Source: Boesenbergia rotunda
Taxonomy: Eukaryota > Streptophyta > Magnoliopsida > Zingiberales > Zingiberaceae
Direction: 5' to 3'
NCBI GenBank assembly: GCA_024364735.1
Contig: JAGFNQ010000844.1
Span: 900,349-964,348, forward strand
Length of the DNA stretch: 64,000 nt
Positions 30,661 to 41,639 of the stretch are shown here, piece by piece. The notes under the pieces were generated by a model. It saw only the letters and a program-made list of their open reading frames with translations, was not told the origin of the DNA and searched no databases. The translations under genes and the position numbers were made by a program. Position 1 is the first letter of the stretch. The number at the start of each line of letters is the position of its first letter.

Positions 30661-33043
30661 ATTCAAATTGCATTGTCAGACGCTCTGATCGCGTCTGAAC
30701 ACACCCGATTCGCTGCCACTTTCCTCTGATATTTGATATGCTGGTTGATTTGCTGCTCTAATACTCTGATCAAGCTACAGGTGACAGGGGAGGATTCAAG
30801 CACTTAAGGAGAGGTCAATGGAGGCTTTCCTTGGAGCAGGTTTGTCCATTTTCCCATCTCAGGTTGCAACGGCGAGCTGCAGACTGGAGCGGAGACTGGA
30901 GCTTGACTGAGGGGAGCTTAGTGAGTCCAGAGATAGCTCAGTAGAGGTTGGCGTTGGCAGATGAGTAGCTGGGAGCTACAGAGATGTTGTCACCTGGTGC
31001 TATGTGAAGAATCAAAAGGGCGGTGGATGGCTTCGTGGAAGCAAGTCTTGCGAACTATTGTTCTGGCCGTGCCTTGAGTTCTCCACAACTTGCCTGCTGT
31101 GTTCTTGCGATCTTCATCACTTTTGAGCAAGCAATTGAGAACCAACCATCGTTTACTTAAGCGCTTGAAGGAGAAAACAAGAGGCTTGGAGTCCGACAGT
31201 GGGAAGACACGGAGAAGGGTTCTTGCGTGAGATTGCCACTGGGTGGAGCTCAGGGAAGCTTGCTGTGTTTTTGTTCTTGCTAAGTGTTTGAGTAAGATCC
31301 TTCTTGTTGTTTCTTTGTGCTTAAACTATATCCTTGTTTGAAACACACTGTGGAGAGGTTTCTCCACCGAGAAGGAGGTTGCTGATTTATCCGGTGATAA
31401 CCGGGGCTTGATCTGCCGACGATCAAGGGATCGCCCACCTTAAGGGCACGCCAAGGAGTAGGGGCAAGTTATCCCCGAACCTTGTAAACCCTCCTTGTTA
31501 GCGATTTTTCTAGTTGTGTTTGTTTTGCTTCCGTTACGTTTTCTGCATAATCTGTTTTCTACTCTTTCCGCTGTGCTACTGATATTTAAGTTGCAGAAAT
31601 CGCTATAAGTATTCAAGTTGCAAGTGGTTGGCTATATTCACCCCCCCCCCTCTCTAGCCATCCGATCCCAACATGGAGCACGTCCGGTCTCTACACCTAT
31701 TGCTCCAAATAATGTCTCTACTCCTTCCTCTTCGGTGATGGATGATCCCCAGGTTTATCGAAGTATTGTTGGAGCTTTACAGTATGTTACCATCACGCGC
31801 CCTGATATTACGTTTGCAGTAAATCGTGCTTGTCAATTTATGCATACTCCTACTGAACAAAATTGGGAAAGTGTGAAAAGAATACTTCGTTATCTCAAAG
31901 GCACTATTCTACATGGTCTTCTTTTATATCGACACTCATCTTGAGATTTACATGCCTATCGCGATGCGGATTGGGCCAATTCTCCTGAAGATAGATGCTC
32001 TACTAGTGGATATACAATATTTCTCAGACGAAATCTTATCTCTTGGAATTCAAAAAAGCAACCTACAGTATCTCGTTCAAGCATTGAAGCTGAATATAAA
32101 GCTATAGCTAATGCAACGTCAGAAATTATTTGGCTTCAATCCCTTCTTTCGGAACTTCATCTTGCATCACATATTGCACCAAAAATTTGGTGTGATAATA
32201 TTGGAGCAACATATCTTACATCAAATCCAATATTTCATGCTCGTACAAAACATATTGAAATTGAGTATCATTTTGTTCGAGAGCACGTGGCAAGCAAATA
32301 ATTATCTGTTTCTTATATCTCTGTAGAAGATCAAATTGCTGATATCTTTACCAAGTCATTATCTAGACAACGTTTTAGCAGATTATCATGCAAACTCAAC
32401 GTCAGAGATCTCCCGTTAAGTTTGTCGGGGGGGAGGGGGGGGTAAAAGAGAATAAATTGTCTAATATTTTCCTTAGTAATATTTTTTTAGTAATCTGTTA
32501 ATTGACAGTTTCTTAATGAATTTGTTAATTAACAATTTCCTTATTAAATTTATATTATTATATTATTATATTAGACATTTTCCTTATTAATTTGTTAATT
32601 GACATATTCATTATAAATCTGTTAATTAACGATTTTGTTATTAATTTTTCATTTGACTAGGTATCCTAAGGTCTCTATAAATTGTGTATCTTATGGACAA
32701 ATTTTTTTAATCAAGAAAGTTATTATGTTATCTCTTTTTTTCTCTCTCTACATCTCTTCTCTCTCTCTACTTCTCTTACTTTATCAGAGTGTACTAGTGT
32801 ATGTGGAGGAAAGACTCCTATTTATAACATCTTTCACAACCCCCACTCTAAGAAGGTATCATATCATCTTAAATAAGGCTCTCAAATTGATATCTTAGAC
32901 ATGGAAATGGTCACCTCAAGCGAAATATAATGATCACTAAGTTTTTAATGCATATCTATAAGGGAGTTGTCTCTATTTGTTTATAATGATGGTCCTTTGA
33001 GCCATATCTTATGGGGTGGTCTCTTAGGGATATTCGGATCATG

Positions 33044-33752
33044 GGCCTAGTTAGCCCCAAGGCTTAATAGGTCGACGACCTAATGGGTAGGGCGGGCCTA
33101 TTTTGCTAGTTCTGGTATCTGGGTTTGCTTGATACACTATTCACTTTAGTGAAGCTCTGTAGATTCTAGATGTCCGACCGGACTGCCAACTCATCTGAAT
33201 TCGATCTGCGATACTCTTATGGACCCTTGAAACAGGTTTGCTTAATGACTTGACTTGTATTCTCGATTACCCAGGATGTTCGATCGGTTTTAACGAGACT
33301 AGTTGGAGCGTCCGATCGGCCTTGACTGAGCTCATCAAGTCGTCTGATCGGCCTTTACTTGACTTATCAAGGTGTTCGATCTGGCTTGCCTGTCTGCTTT
33401 ATCAAAGAGATTTTCCCTTTCAGATCTATTTCTATCAAAGAAATCTTGATTAAGTACACCTTGAGGTTATGGTGCTGCAGAAGAGTGTCTAATTGTCATA
33501 TTAGATATTTATGGTTCGATCCGTAATTATGGTATATTTTTAGAAATTATTTTTTTTAAATAAGACGCGAATCCGAGACAATTTTTTTTCTTCCAATCTC
33601 ATTAATCGTTATGCAACTTGGGGAAAGAGTTACAAAACAAAGTTCATGGAATATATTTATCAACAGACCAAATCATGAGAACAATGCAAAATCTGCCCAA
33701 AGTAAACACATTATGATCGTTCTGCTGCTGCAGTTCATTGCGTGTGCATGAC
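33044..33752. other. Flank with SINE relic, no gene seen
   Basis: Mixed unique-looking sequence with repeated (T/G)(C)CGATCGG words at about 33270-33390. At about 33465-33600 it resembles a decayed SINE of the family at 44377 and 60157: TTATGGTGCTGCAGAAG (box A side), GATATTTATGGTTCGATCC (box B) and a GCGAATCC remnant follow in the same order. Confidence 0.5.
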
Positions 33753-34088
33753 TTAGCGCCTTCTTGGCCTCGGAGGTTTGATGGAGCTGTTCTTGCCAGG
33801 GATCGGGAAGCAAAAGCATAGAGGACGAGGAGACAGAGCGTCAGCCGCCGGCGAGATATCGCCGGCATCAACTTGTGCTTGAAAGGGGTTTCTACTGCTT
33901 CGTCTGCTTGCTGAGCTTGATTCGGCCCGCTGCCGCCGCCGCCCTTCCGGCAATCCGCCGCCATCTTCCCGGTGTTTCTTGATCCGAGTCGGATGCTGGT
34001 CTCGTGGTGATAAGAACGTCTCGTCCCACACCACGCCCGACGACCCTGACCGCCGGAACGTCGTCTCAGACCTTCGCAGCTCAGCCAT
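33753..34088 (-). CDS. MAPK-substrate (MASS)-like small protein
   Basis: A single-exon 111-residue protein on the minus strand. It begins MAELRRSETTFRRSGSSGVV followed by WDE, the hallmark N-terminus of the plant family annotated as 'MAPK kinase substrate protein At1g80180-like'. It ends with a Pro-directed SPRP motif and a cysteine-containing PLCFCFPIPGK stretch where relatives have a short conserved C-terminal box. The middle is low-complexity, rich in Arg, Ser and Gln. In Arabidopsis such proteins are phosphorylated by MAP kinases and influence stomatal development; the role here is inferred. A longer frame on the same strand (to 34117) is an overlapping shadow. Composition is GC-rich (host-like), unlike the AT-rich Ale copies to the left. 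The start codon fits the family start. Confidence 0.7.
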   Translation of the reverse strand: MAELRRSETTFRRSGSSGVVWDETFLSPRDQHPTRIKKHREDGGGLPEGRRRQRAESSSASRRSSRNPFQAQVDAGDISPAADALSPRPLCFCFPIPGKNSSIKPPRPRRR

Positions 34089-34614
34089 GACCCCTGCTCT
34101 CTAGATCTCTCTCTCACTCAGCGACTGCTTAATTAGTTGCACGGATTTGCAAGAGAGCAAAACTAGTGATGAAGATGATGTCCTGTTCTGATTAATAATT
34201 TTGGACTCAGTACTGCAGCTCTTGCCGTATGAATGCCGGGTTCCTTGGGCTGACCGCCGGAGTGGACACGTCGTCCTTAGATTTCGTCGCCAGCCAAACT
34301 TGATCGGTTGGGTCAAGCATTCATTAATTAATTTACACCTATGGTGATTCAATACCGCATGGGAGTTGATAGATCAGTTGCTGAATCTTTTTATTTTAAT
34401 ACGTCAATGATGGCGTGCCAGTTGATCAAAGATCGGGAGACGTAAACGATACAAAATGAGAGCCTCGATCATCGTCGAAGAAATCTTGGATGTACTTTCT
34501 TTGCTTGTTTTCTTCGAGTTTCAGTTTTGGATTTTTGGTAGTTAAATCAATGAAGTTCATCGTATTCAACGAAAGTATCAGAAGAAAGAGCCAGAATCTT
34601 TTTCGAAGAGAGTT

Positions 34615-36410
34615 TTATCGGCCCGATAGATACGACATGGCGAAGGAATTGGTGCTCGAGCTCATAAAGGCCGCGTGATTGCCCCCGTGGACGGCCGCCG
34701 ACGTCGCCTCATTAACCGCGATGTTGCCGCCGGTGGTGGCAGCGGAGCTGGACTGGTCGTTGGCGCCCATGATGGAGAGTAGGTCCACCACGAGCATCTC
34801 CGTTTCTAGCGGCGGCGCGGCGGCGGCTATCTTCCCCTCCAGCATCTCGACCACCGCCGTCATGGTCGGTCGCAGCTCCGCCCGCTCCTGTATGCACCAG
34901 AGAGCCACGTGGACCATCGTCGTCACCTGCTTCTGGTCCGCTGACCTCTGCAGCCTCTCGTCCACCACCTCCATCACCCGTCCCTCCCTCACCTTCTCCA
35001 TCACCGTCTTCGGGAAGTAGGACCACTTACTCTGCTTCCCCCTTCCTTCGCCGCCGCCGCCGCCGCCGCCTTCCTATTAACAATCAAAACTGGAGATTAG
35101 TTAAAGCCACCGGAGAAAATTTCATTTTGCCCCCTCATATGTTACTGACCTTTTTATTCTGCTCTCTTAATGTTCCAAAAATAAACACGATTTATATTAT
35201 TAATCGTATATAATAAATGAATAAAAAATTATAATTATCATAATATAAAGATTTTTAATAGATATAAGTACGCATTGCGGTTATGAATGTACATTTAATT
35301 TAGAATTTAATGTGCGGTGTTCGATAATAATATCGAACAGTAAATCGGATGAAACTGTGTATGATGTGCGAGTGGATGTGACACTTTTTATAAAAAAATA
35401 TAAAAAATCCTTTTCTTGATTTAGCAAAAATAGGACGTCCTTTCCATTTTTATCCCTTTTATTTTGCTAAGTATAAGTAAAACACTATAGAATATTTTGA
35501 CTTAATGAGAAATTGATAAAATTTGGGGGCTGAATTAAATTTTCTCAGAATTGAATACCACCACTAGTCTGACGTTCCGGCGGCCACCGACCAGCTCCAG
35601 CAGCACCATGCCGTAGCTGTACACGTCGGACTTCTCGGAGATTCCGGTGCCGAGAAGCCACTCTGGCGCCAGATACCCCTTTGTCCCCCTCATGCTCGCC
35701 ACGATCCGGCTCTGGTCCCTGTTCATCAGCTTCGACAGCCCGAAATCCGCCACCACCGCCCGGAATTCGCCGTCTAACAGAATATTCTCCGGCTTAATGT
35801 CCAAGTGCAGCACCCGCGCGCGGCAGTCGTGGTGCAGGTAAGCCACTGCCCGCGCCACGTCCACCGCCACCCTGTACCTCAGCGGCCACGTCAGCCCCCT
35901 TTGCCGCTTCGGCGACGGGAATATCCACTCGTCCAGGGAGCCGTTCTCGATGTAGTCGTAGACGAGGAAGCAGGGCCCGCCGCCGCCTGGCACGTGGCAG
36001 TAGCCGAGGAGGTGCACGAGGTGGACGTGCTGCACGCTGGCGACGGCCGCGATCTCCGCCTTGAACTGCTTCTCACCGTACTCTGCCCCCTCGATGCGCT
36101 TCACCGCCACAGGCGTGCCGTCGTCGAGGACCCCCTTGAAGACCGCCCCCGAGGCGCCGCGGCCCAGCATCCACCGGAAGTTGTCGGTGGCCCTGTCGAG
36201 GTCCCTCAGCGAGTACTTGGTTGGCAGCCCCGCGACTCGCCGGAAGAAGCTATACTGGAACCGGAGCTCCCTGCCCTCGCTGGCCACTCGGCGGAGATCC
36301 GACGACCGCCTCCGATTCAGGAGGACGTAGCGCATCAGAAGCCACAAGGCGACGGCGAGGATCATCGCCAGGGCGGCGACAACAACGGCCAATACGTTCT
36401 TGGACTCCAT
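34615..36410 (-). CDS. Receptor-like protein kinase, At5g20050-like
   Basis: Two exons on the minus strand: 36410-35559 and 35073-34615. The acceptor TTAATAG|GAAGGC is in phase 0. The donor is GTG|GTATTC at 35559, with CTA|GTGGTG at 35565 an in-phase alternative. The product is about 436 residues. It has a very short N-terminus, one membrane helix (VLAVVVAALAMILAVALWLL), a juxtamembrane region, then the kinase domain: LGRGASGAVFKG (P-loop), VAVKRI (Lys), HLDIKPENILL (catalytic loop), DFGLSKL and APEW. The residue before the catalytic Asp is Leu, so it is a non-RD kinase. A Gly-rich linker coded by (GGC)7 opens exon 2. There is no ectodomain, so it probably acts as a membrane-anchored kinase. 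The intron is AT-rich. Confidence 0.88.
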
Positions 36411-36474
36411 CGATTACAGAGCCATCCACATCGCCAGCCTTTCACCATTTTTATTTTCAAAATGCATCATATAG

Positions 36475-36481
36475 TTTTATA
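36475..36481 (-). promoter_or_regulatory. Possible TATA box of the kinase gene
   Basis: TATAAAA on the minus strand about 65 bases upstream of the kinase ATG, in AT-rich sequence. That is a short but possible 5' leader. Confidence 0.35.
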
Positions 36482-36485
36482 TTTT

Positions 36486-37148
36486 TAAATCTTATCCCCA
36501 ACTCAACAAGTTTTACTAAAATCTATCACATTTAATTGTAATTATTTCTTCCCCTCCCTTCTCGACAATAACAAAGCAATGAATGGATAATATTTACGAT
36601 AGCGAAATTACAAGCTCATTTTTAAAAAGTGACAAAAGTATGGGGTAAACTAAGATTTTTCTCTGAATTGACTTTGATAATTAATAGGCGGAAGAAAAGA
36701 TCTCCTCGAGAAAATAACTATTTGTAAGCTAACGTCGGTTTCTTATTCTTTAAGTAAATTTTACATAATATTTTAAAGAACATATACACATACAGCCAGA
36801 GAATTATGAAAAGGATATCGAAGAGGAATTGGACCATTATTTTAAATAAAAATGGATGATGTTGAATCATTTATTTGTTTTAAGCGTTGAACTTTTAAAC
36901 AACCCGAGGAAATCAGCGAGGGCGGTTGCCGCCTCCGATGCAAGCTGGAACCAGGGGAATTTCTACTGGATGCGTAAATTGGACCGGGCCGTCCTTGAAG
37001 AAACGAACAACGCAACGTAGAAGCTGACTCGGTCCAAAAGTCAAACCGGAGAAGTCTTTAAAAAAATAAATAAAATAGAATTTAAAAATCAGGAAATTAG
37101 TTTTAAAACTACAAAAAATACAAAAATTTATATCATCACTCATAGGGA
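36486..37148. other. Intergenic, upstream of the kinase gene
   Basis: AT-rich sequence without ORFs or repeats that I recognise; probably kinase promoter and spacer up to the second Tat copy. Confidence 0.5.
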
Positions 37149-37895
37149 TGAGCATTCCGAGATGGACACATAGCATAGGGAAGCTACGTGGCAGGGTTCG
37201 TCGAATCAAAGCTCCGAGGTCAAACCGAGATTATCTCGGAAGAATGGATCAGAGCTCCGAGGTCAGACCGGCAATCGAGCACCCGAGACTACCTCGGGAG
37301 AATGGAAGAAAGCCCCCGAGGTCAGACCGGGAATCGAGCTCCCAAGACTATCTCGAGAAAGTAAACGAAAGCCCTAAAATTAGCTCGGGAGACGAGACTC
37401 CGAGACTGACTCGGGAGAGTAGAGCCCAAAGATCAACATAAATGTCAGAAAGTCCGACTTCAAGTAGCTGTTCCTCTTTCTAGAACAGAAAAATTATCAG
37501 ATAATTATTGCCCGCAATGCACGACAATTAAGACCTTGATGATCGCAGCAATCGTTACCAAAAGACAGGATATCTATCAAGTAATCGATGATTAAGGGAT
37601 GTGGAGGAGAACGTGGGGATACGTGTGATCAAAACCTCAGGTGTATAAGATGTCTCGACATCCAAGTAAAGGGGTAAGCTTTTCGAACTAAGTGAAACTT
37701 TGATTCCTCGCCGTCCTCCGAAAAGAGAAAAGATTCCAGACTTGAGCGTCGGAGCGGGCTCCACCGGAAAATCTTCCGGTGCGTCTCCTTTAACACTTGT
37801 GTTAATCTCGCAAGGCGTGGACATCCTCTCCCCGTCATTGACGTCGTGGGCTGCGCTTCAATGACTCGCCATCCGCGTCGTTCGCTTCCAAAACA
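37149..37895 (+). repeat. Tat copy 2 5' LTR
   Basis: The end is firm (CTTCCAAAACA then the primer site). The start is a best guess at TGAGCATTCCGAG. It contains TTGTGTTAATCTCGCAAGGCGTGGA-like sequence shared with copy 1. At about 37200-37430 it has a degenerate ~57-bp repeat with CCGAGGTCAGACCGG and ACTACCTCGGGAGAATGG, which pair as CCGAGGT/ACCTCGG. Confidence 0.65.
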
Positions 37896-37899
37896 AGTT

Positions 37900-37918
37900 T
37901 GGCGCCGTCTGTGGGAAA
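37900..37918 (+). other. Primer-binding site of Tat copy 2
   Basis: TGGCGCCGTCTGTGGGAAA, differing by one base from the site at 322-340. Confidence 0.8.
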
Positions 37919-37945
37919 TATTAAAGCACCAGAAGGAGCACCGTG

Positions 37946-40900
37946 ATGACAGATCCAGAGGGACAACCCATCATTCTGACGAGGGAGAAGTTGGATCGCT
38001 TAGTCGCCAACGCCGTCAGAGAAGTGCTGGAGCAACATCAAATCGAGCAAGCCGCCTCACGACGAGCGGCTCCGGTGCATGGCGAAATCGCAAGAATGTC
38101 TGTCTCGCATAACTGAAACTGAAGATCCATCTCGCCACCGGTGGGATCGGCAATGATAGCTCCAGCGCTCAGCGAGATTCCTTGGGAGATATGGAAAGGG
38201 TCCATTCTGTCGCCTCTAACATTTTATAGCAGGAGGAGGGGTCGGGGAAGATCGAGGTTTCCAAAGCCCTCTTGAAGTCTCCTTCTACCCCTTTTTCTCC
38301 GAGCATCGTAGCAGATCCCATGCCCAAGCAATTTTACGACGCAGGAATTGCTGAGTACGATGGGAATACGGATTCGGAGGACCACATCTGCAAATTCGAG
38401 AATACGACTCTCCTACACCAATACACAGATGGTGTGAAATGCGGGGTGTTCTTGAACACCTTATTAGGGACACCTTGTCAGGGGCCGCACAGAGATGGTT
38501 CCAGAGGCTGCCCCAAAACTCGATAAACTCTTTCTTGGAGTTTAGAACCGTCTTCTTACACTACTTCACCAGCAACCGGCGATACCAGAAGAAGGCGTTG
38601 AACCTATTCGTCCTCAAGTAGAAGGTCAAGGAATCACTGAAGAACTATATACAGCGGTTCAACCGGGTGGCTCATGACGTGCCAACCGATACTTCGGAGA
38701 TCCTCATCAGCGCCTTCACGCAAGGACTCTCCGAGGGCAATTTCTTTCGGTCGCTGGTGAAGAATCCACCAGCTAGATTTGATGACTTGTTGGGGCGCTC
38801 AGTTAAGCACGTCGATATCGAAGAGGTGCAGTACGCCCGCCGCAAAGATTCGGCAAGAGTCCCTATCCAAATCTCGGTATAATCCGAGAGGAGAAAACCA
38901 CCTGCACCAGCTCAGGCAAAAGATCCTCGCTCTGGAAGGATCACTGGGTCGATAAGAAGAGGATGGTGGAGACGGTCGACACCGCCAAACCTGAGTCACC
39001 GAAGAAGTACTGCGACTTCCACGACAGTACAATACACTCTACAAAGGAGTGTTATATCTTGAAGAAGAGGAGATCTAAGGACACGGACGTCAAGCCTCGC
39101 AAGCGATGGAACAAAGCGGGGTACGACGGTGATTGACAGACCCAAACTATGTGTCACGAATGTGGGCCTCAAATTTAAATATGAATAAAATGCTGGAAAC
39201 CCTTTTTACAATCAAAATCTGAAAATGTAATATAGGGGTCACAGGTCGTATTTTTCTCGGGGACTAGTTGATATAATTTGATTCGCGTTTGTATTTATGT
39301 GTCGCTTGTGAATTTTGGGTTTCGAATGGAATCTGGGGTTGTTTGCTATTCAGAAATCAAAGCGCAAAGAAAATGAAAGAAACTTAACTAAGTGGGCTAA
39401 ACAAAGTGTACGACAACTAACGAACTCAAGCAAATTGAAACCTACGCAACCAAGGGACTTAACTGACTTTTGGAAAACAATTTTGATTATCAAGTGCAAA
39501 CCAAATATTAAGCAAAAGACTTGCAACAATTCTGAAATTTTCGGTTGGAACTAATGCCGAACCCTAACTTGATACAAAGTGGAAAAAGGTGAAATCAACT
39601 TGATACAAAGAGGAAGTAACTTATGTGCCATAAGTTAAGACTAAATGCAAAACTATAAACTGATGGAACGCACTGATGTGAATCAAATAGAGGTGAAGCA
39701 AACAATTCAAATGCAAGAGGTAGAAACAAATAAATGCAGTAACAAGGGTTCAAGTCCAGCTGATGTGCAGTGTGATTGGGATGCAGAATTAAAATGAATT
39801 GCTTATTAAACTAAGTGCAGAAATGCAGTAATGAATTAAGTAGAGAACTAACAAATGCAAGCTGATATTGACTTACTAATCTAAATTCAGAAACTAGAGT
39901 TACTTGGCACGAAATTCGGAAGCTACAACTGAATGAAACGTGCAGACTTAATGCTGAAATTGCTGGAAAAAAATGATGTGCAGGAAACACACTGATACAG
40001 CAAACAGTTGACTGAAACGCAGATTACTAAGCTGAACAGAACTCGAAATCGAAGCTAGAAGTGAAACAACTTAGATCCACTAAATTAACATACCAAAAAT
40101 GAAACAACTGAAGAATCCAGATGCTAAAAAGGAATTGCAGAAACGTGGGCTGATACGCATGCAGAAATCAGAAACTTGATACGCAGCATTACAACTGAAC
40201 AAGAATTTAAACGCAAGCAAACTAAATAGGAGATAACTGAAATTGATTCAATTGTTCATTCAACAAGCACTAAATCTACTTAACTTGCAGAAATTAAATC
40301 TAACTTAAGCAGAAACAACTTAAAGAAACAATCAAACATCTGATACGAATTTTAGTAACGGCAAATTTCAGAAATAGAATTACAACTGAAACTAAGGAAA
40401 TTAGCTACAAAAACTAATCCTCAATCCCTTCTTGAGCTCAGATTCTTCTTGTCGTCACACAAGAGCAAGCCTCGAACCCGTAAGCTTCACAGATTGCCGG
40501 CAATCAAACTCTGCAATTCGATCCAACTATAACTCTGTTTCTGGGCAGTTTGGAGTTGGAACCTTCACAGAGTCTTCATCCCGATGATCTAGAATCCGAT
40601 CAAATGAAGAAATCGAGTGGTCGTGCCCTTGAAATGGAGAAAACTGGAAGAGACGATGAAGAACTACTGAAGAAATCGAGCTACGGCGAAGAACTTGGCG
40701 AAGACGCGACAAGGCTTGGCTGCGGCAGATTTTCTGATTAAATACTTAAGCACGGACGGTCCAGATTAATTTAAGAAATCCAACGGCTGATCTTGCTCTG
40801 ATTTGAGCCAAACTTTTATGATGATGATCTGGGGTCAGGATCTGCCTTGTGGTAGCTCGGATCCTCCAGATATGCAACGGATGGTCCAGATCAACTCTAT

Positions 40901-41639
40901 CTGTGAATGGACGCTCTAGAGCCCTCCTTGCTTGATCCAACGGTTGATTTAGCTCTGATTGGGATGAAACCTTCAGATCTTGATCATAGAGCTTGATCAA
41001 CCCTAACCCTAGCTCGGATTGCTTCAGATCGTCCCGGATGGCTCAGATCTAGCCGCTCTTGAATCGGACGGCCCGGATTAATCGTAGGCTTGATAATTCG
41101 ATCCGGTTCCACTTCCGACTCAAGTTTGACCCAGTATGCTCTAGGTCCAGGATCCTTTCATGCCTACAAAAATATAACAGAAAATTAGTGGTCAAATAAT
41201 CCAAAAATGTGTAATTTTACAATTAAGTCCAAAATAAGAGGAAATCCTAAAACCTAGGGTAAAATCACAATTAAGCAATAAAAACATAGGTCAAACATGG
41301 ATTTTAACAATTAAAATAATCAATAAAATGGTGCTTATCAGTGATCCCCTCGCCGAAGCCCTTCCCCTCGTCGATGACAATCAGGGGAAGACAGATCCAG
41401 GCACCGGTCCCCATCACGTTCGAGGGGAAGGAGTCGAGAGATAGTGCCCCACCAATCTATCTCCCTGGAAAGAGATCCCAAATACGGCAAAGCTCCAGCG
41501 CGCGGGCTTCCATCTGGTCATGTGGGAGTAATCTCAAGAGGGTCGACTGGAGGAGATTCTCATCCCGCAAGCAAGACTCATACCCGCCAGTTGGAGAACT
41601 ACGCCATTAGGACGAGCAGAGACAAGCGTCAGGGCCCGG
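37946..41639 (+). pseudogene. Tat gag remnant, copy 2 (interrupted)
   Basis: ATG at 37946 begins MTDPEGQPIILTREKL; a stop follows after about 55 codons (near 38112). The gag domain continues in shifted frames: 38272-38460 (PKQFYDAGIAEYDGNT), 38439-38621 (RWFQRLPQNSINSFLEFRTV) and 38667-38882 (LISAFTQGLSEGNFFRSLVK). The knuckle region with YCDFHDSTIHSTKECY is near 39005-39060. It is cut at 39133 by a solo LTR and continues at 41341 with the Arg/Ser-rich tail. At least four lesions make it non-coding. Confidence 0.85.
39134..41340 (-). mobile_element. Solo LTR (2207 bp), family unassigned
   Basis: Flanked by the perfect duplication GTGAT (39129-39133, 41341-41345) and bounded by TG...CA on either strand. 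I infer minus orientation: there it starts TGATAAGCACC, and CTTAAGTATTTAATCAG near 40745 could serve as a promoter leading into a leader-like stretch. Nothing in it codes for protein: 39150-40500 is A-rich with repeated CTGAAA and AACTGAA words, and 40740-41100 has repeated GGATGGTCCAGATC-type words. The superfamily is not determined. Confidence 0.85.

Larger units (their letters stand above)
29439..31673 (+). mobile_element. Solo LTR (2235 bp), Sirevirus-like, palindrome-rich
   Basis: Starts TGTTGATGCAG, ends GATCCCAACA, and is flanked by the perfect duplication TGGAG (29434-29438, 31674-31678). It has no internal coding region, so it is a solo LTR left by LTR-LTR recombination. The end contains TATTCACCCCCCCCCC, the same box seen near the end of the Sirevirus LTR at 677. 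Two internal arrays are listed separately. Confidence 0.9.
22388..32786 (+). mobile_element. Decayed Ale-type Copia element with triplicated 3' half
   Basis: A low-copy-style Copia with short LTRs (about 341 bp), an initiator-Met primer site and a single pol region with INT before RT. Integrase and RT wording (CPHTPEQNGSAERKHRHI, FGCACYPWLRPYSKHKL, KSLYGFRQAPRAW) fits the Ale/Retrofit lineage. The first LTR is preceded by GAGTG (22383-22387). Each later LTR copy is followed by GAGTG (26839, 28690, 32787), so this is the original 5-bp duplication. The segment from mid-RT through the 3' LTR and 285 bp of flank occurs three times in tandem. Most of gag is missing and pol has many stops. Confidence 0.85.
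28973..33043 (+). repeat. Tandem unit 3 of the Ale 3' half, split by a solo LTR
   Basis: Third unit, interrupted at 29439-31673. Its RNase H part (31679-32430) is the least decayed: it reads CTGAACAAAATTGG where units 1 and 2 have a stop, and its LTR (32443-32786) retains the CA end. It ends at GATCATG (33043), beyond which the sequence differs from the other units because the filler junction is absent, as expected for the last copy. Confidence 0.85.

Noticed and set aside
33644..34117. A 157-codon minus-strand frame overlapping the MASS-like gene
   Set aside because: It lacks the family N-terminus; the 111-codon frame in another phase begins with the conserved LRRSETTFRR-GSSG-VWDE signature.
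35805..36488. A 227-codon plus-strand frame opposite the kinase gene
   Set aside because: It is the antisense shadow of GC-rich kinase codons; the minus-strand frame has all kinase motifs.
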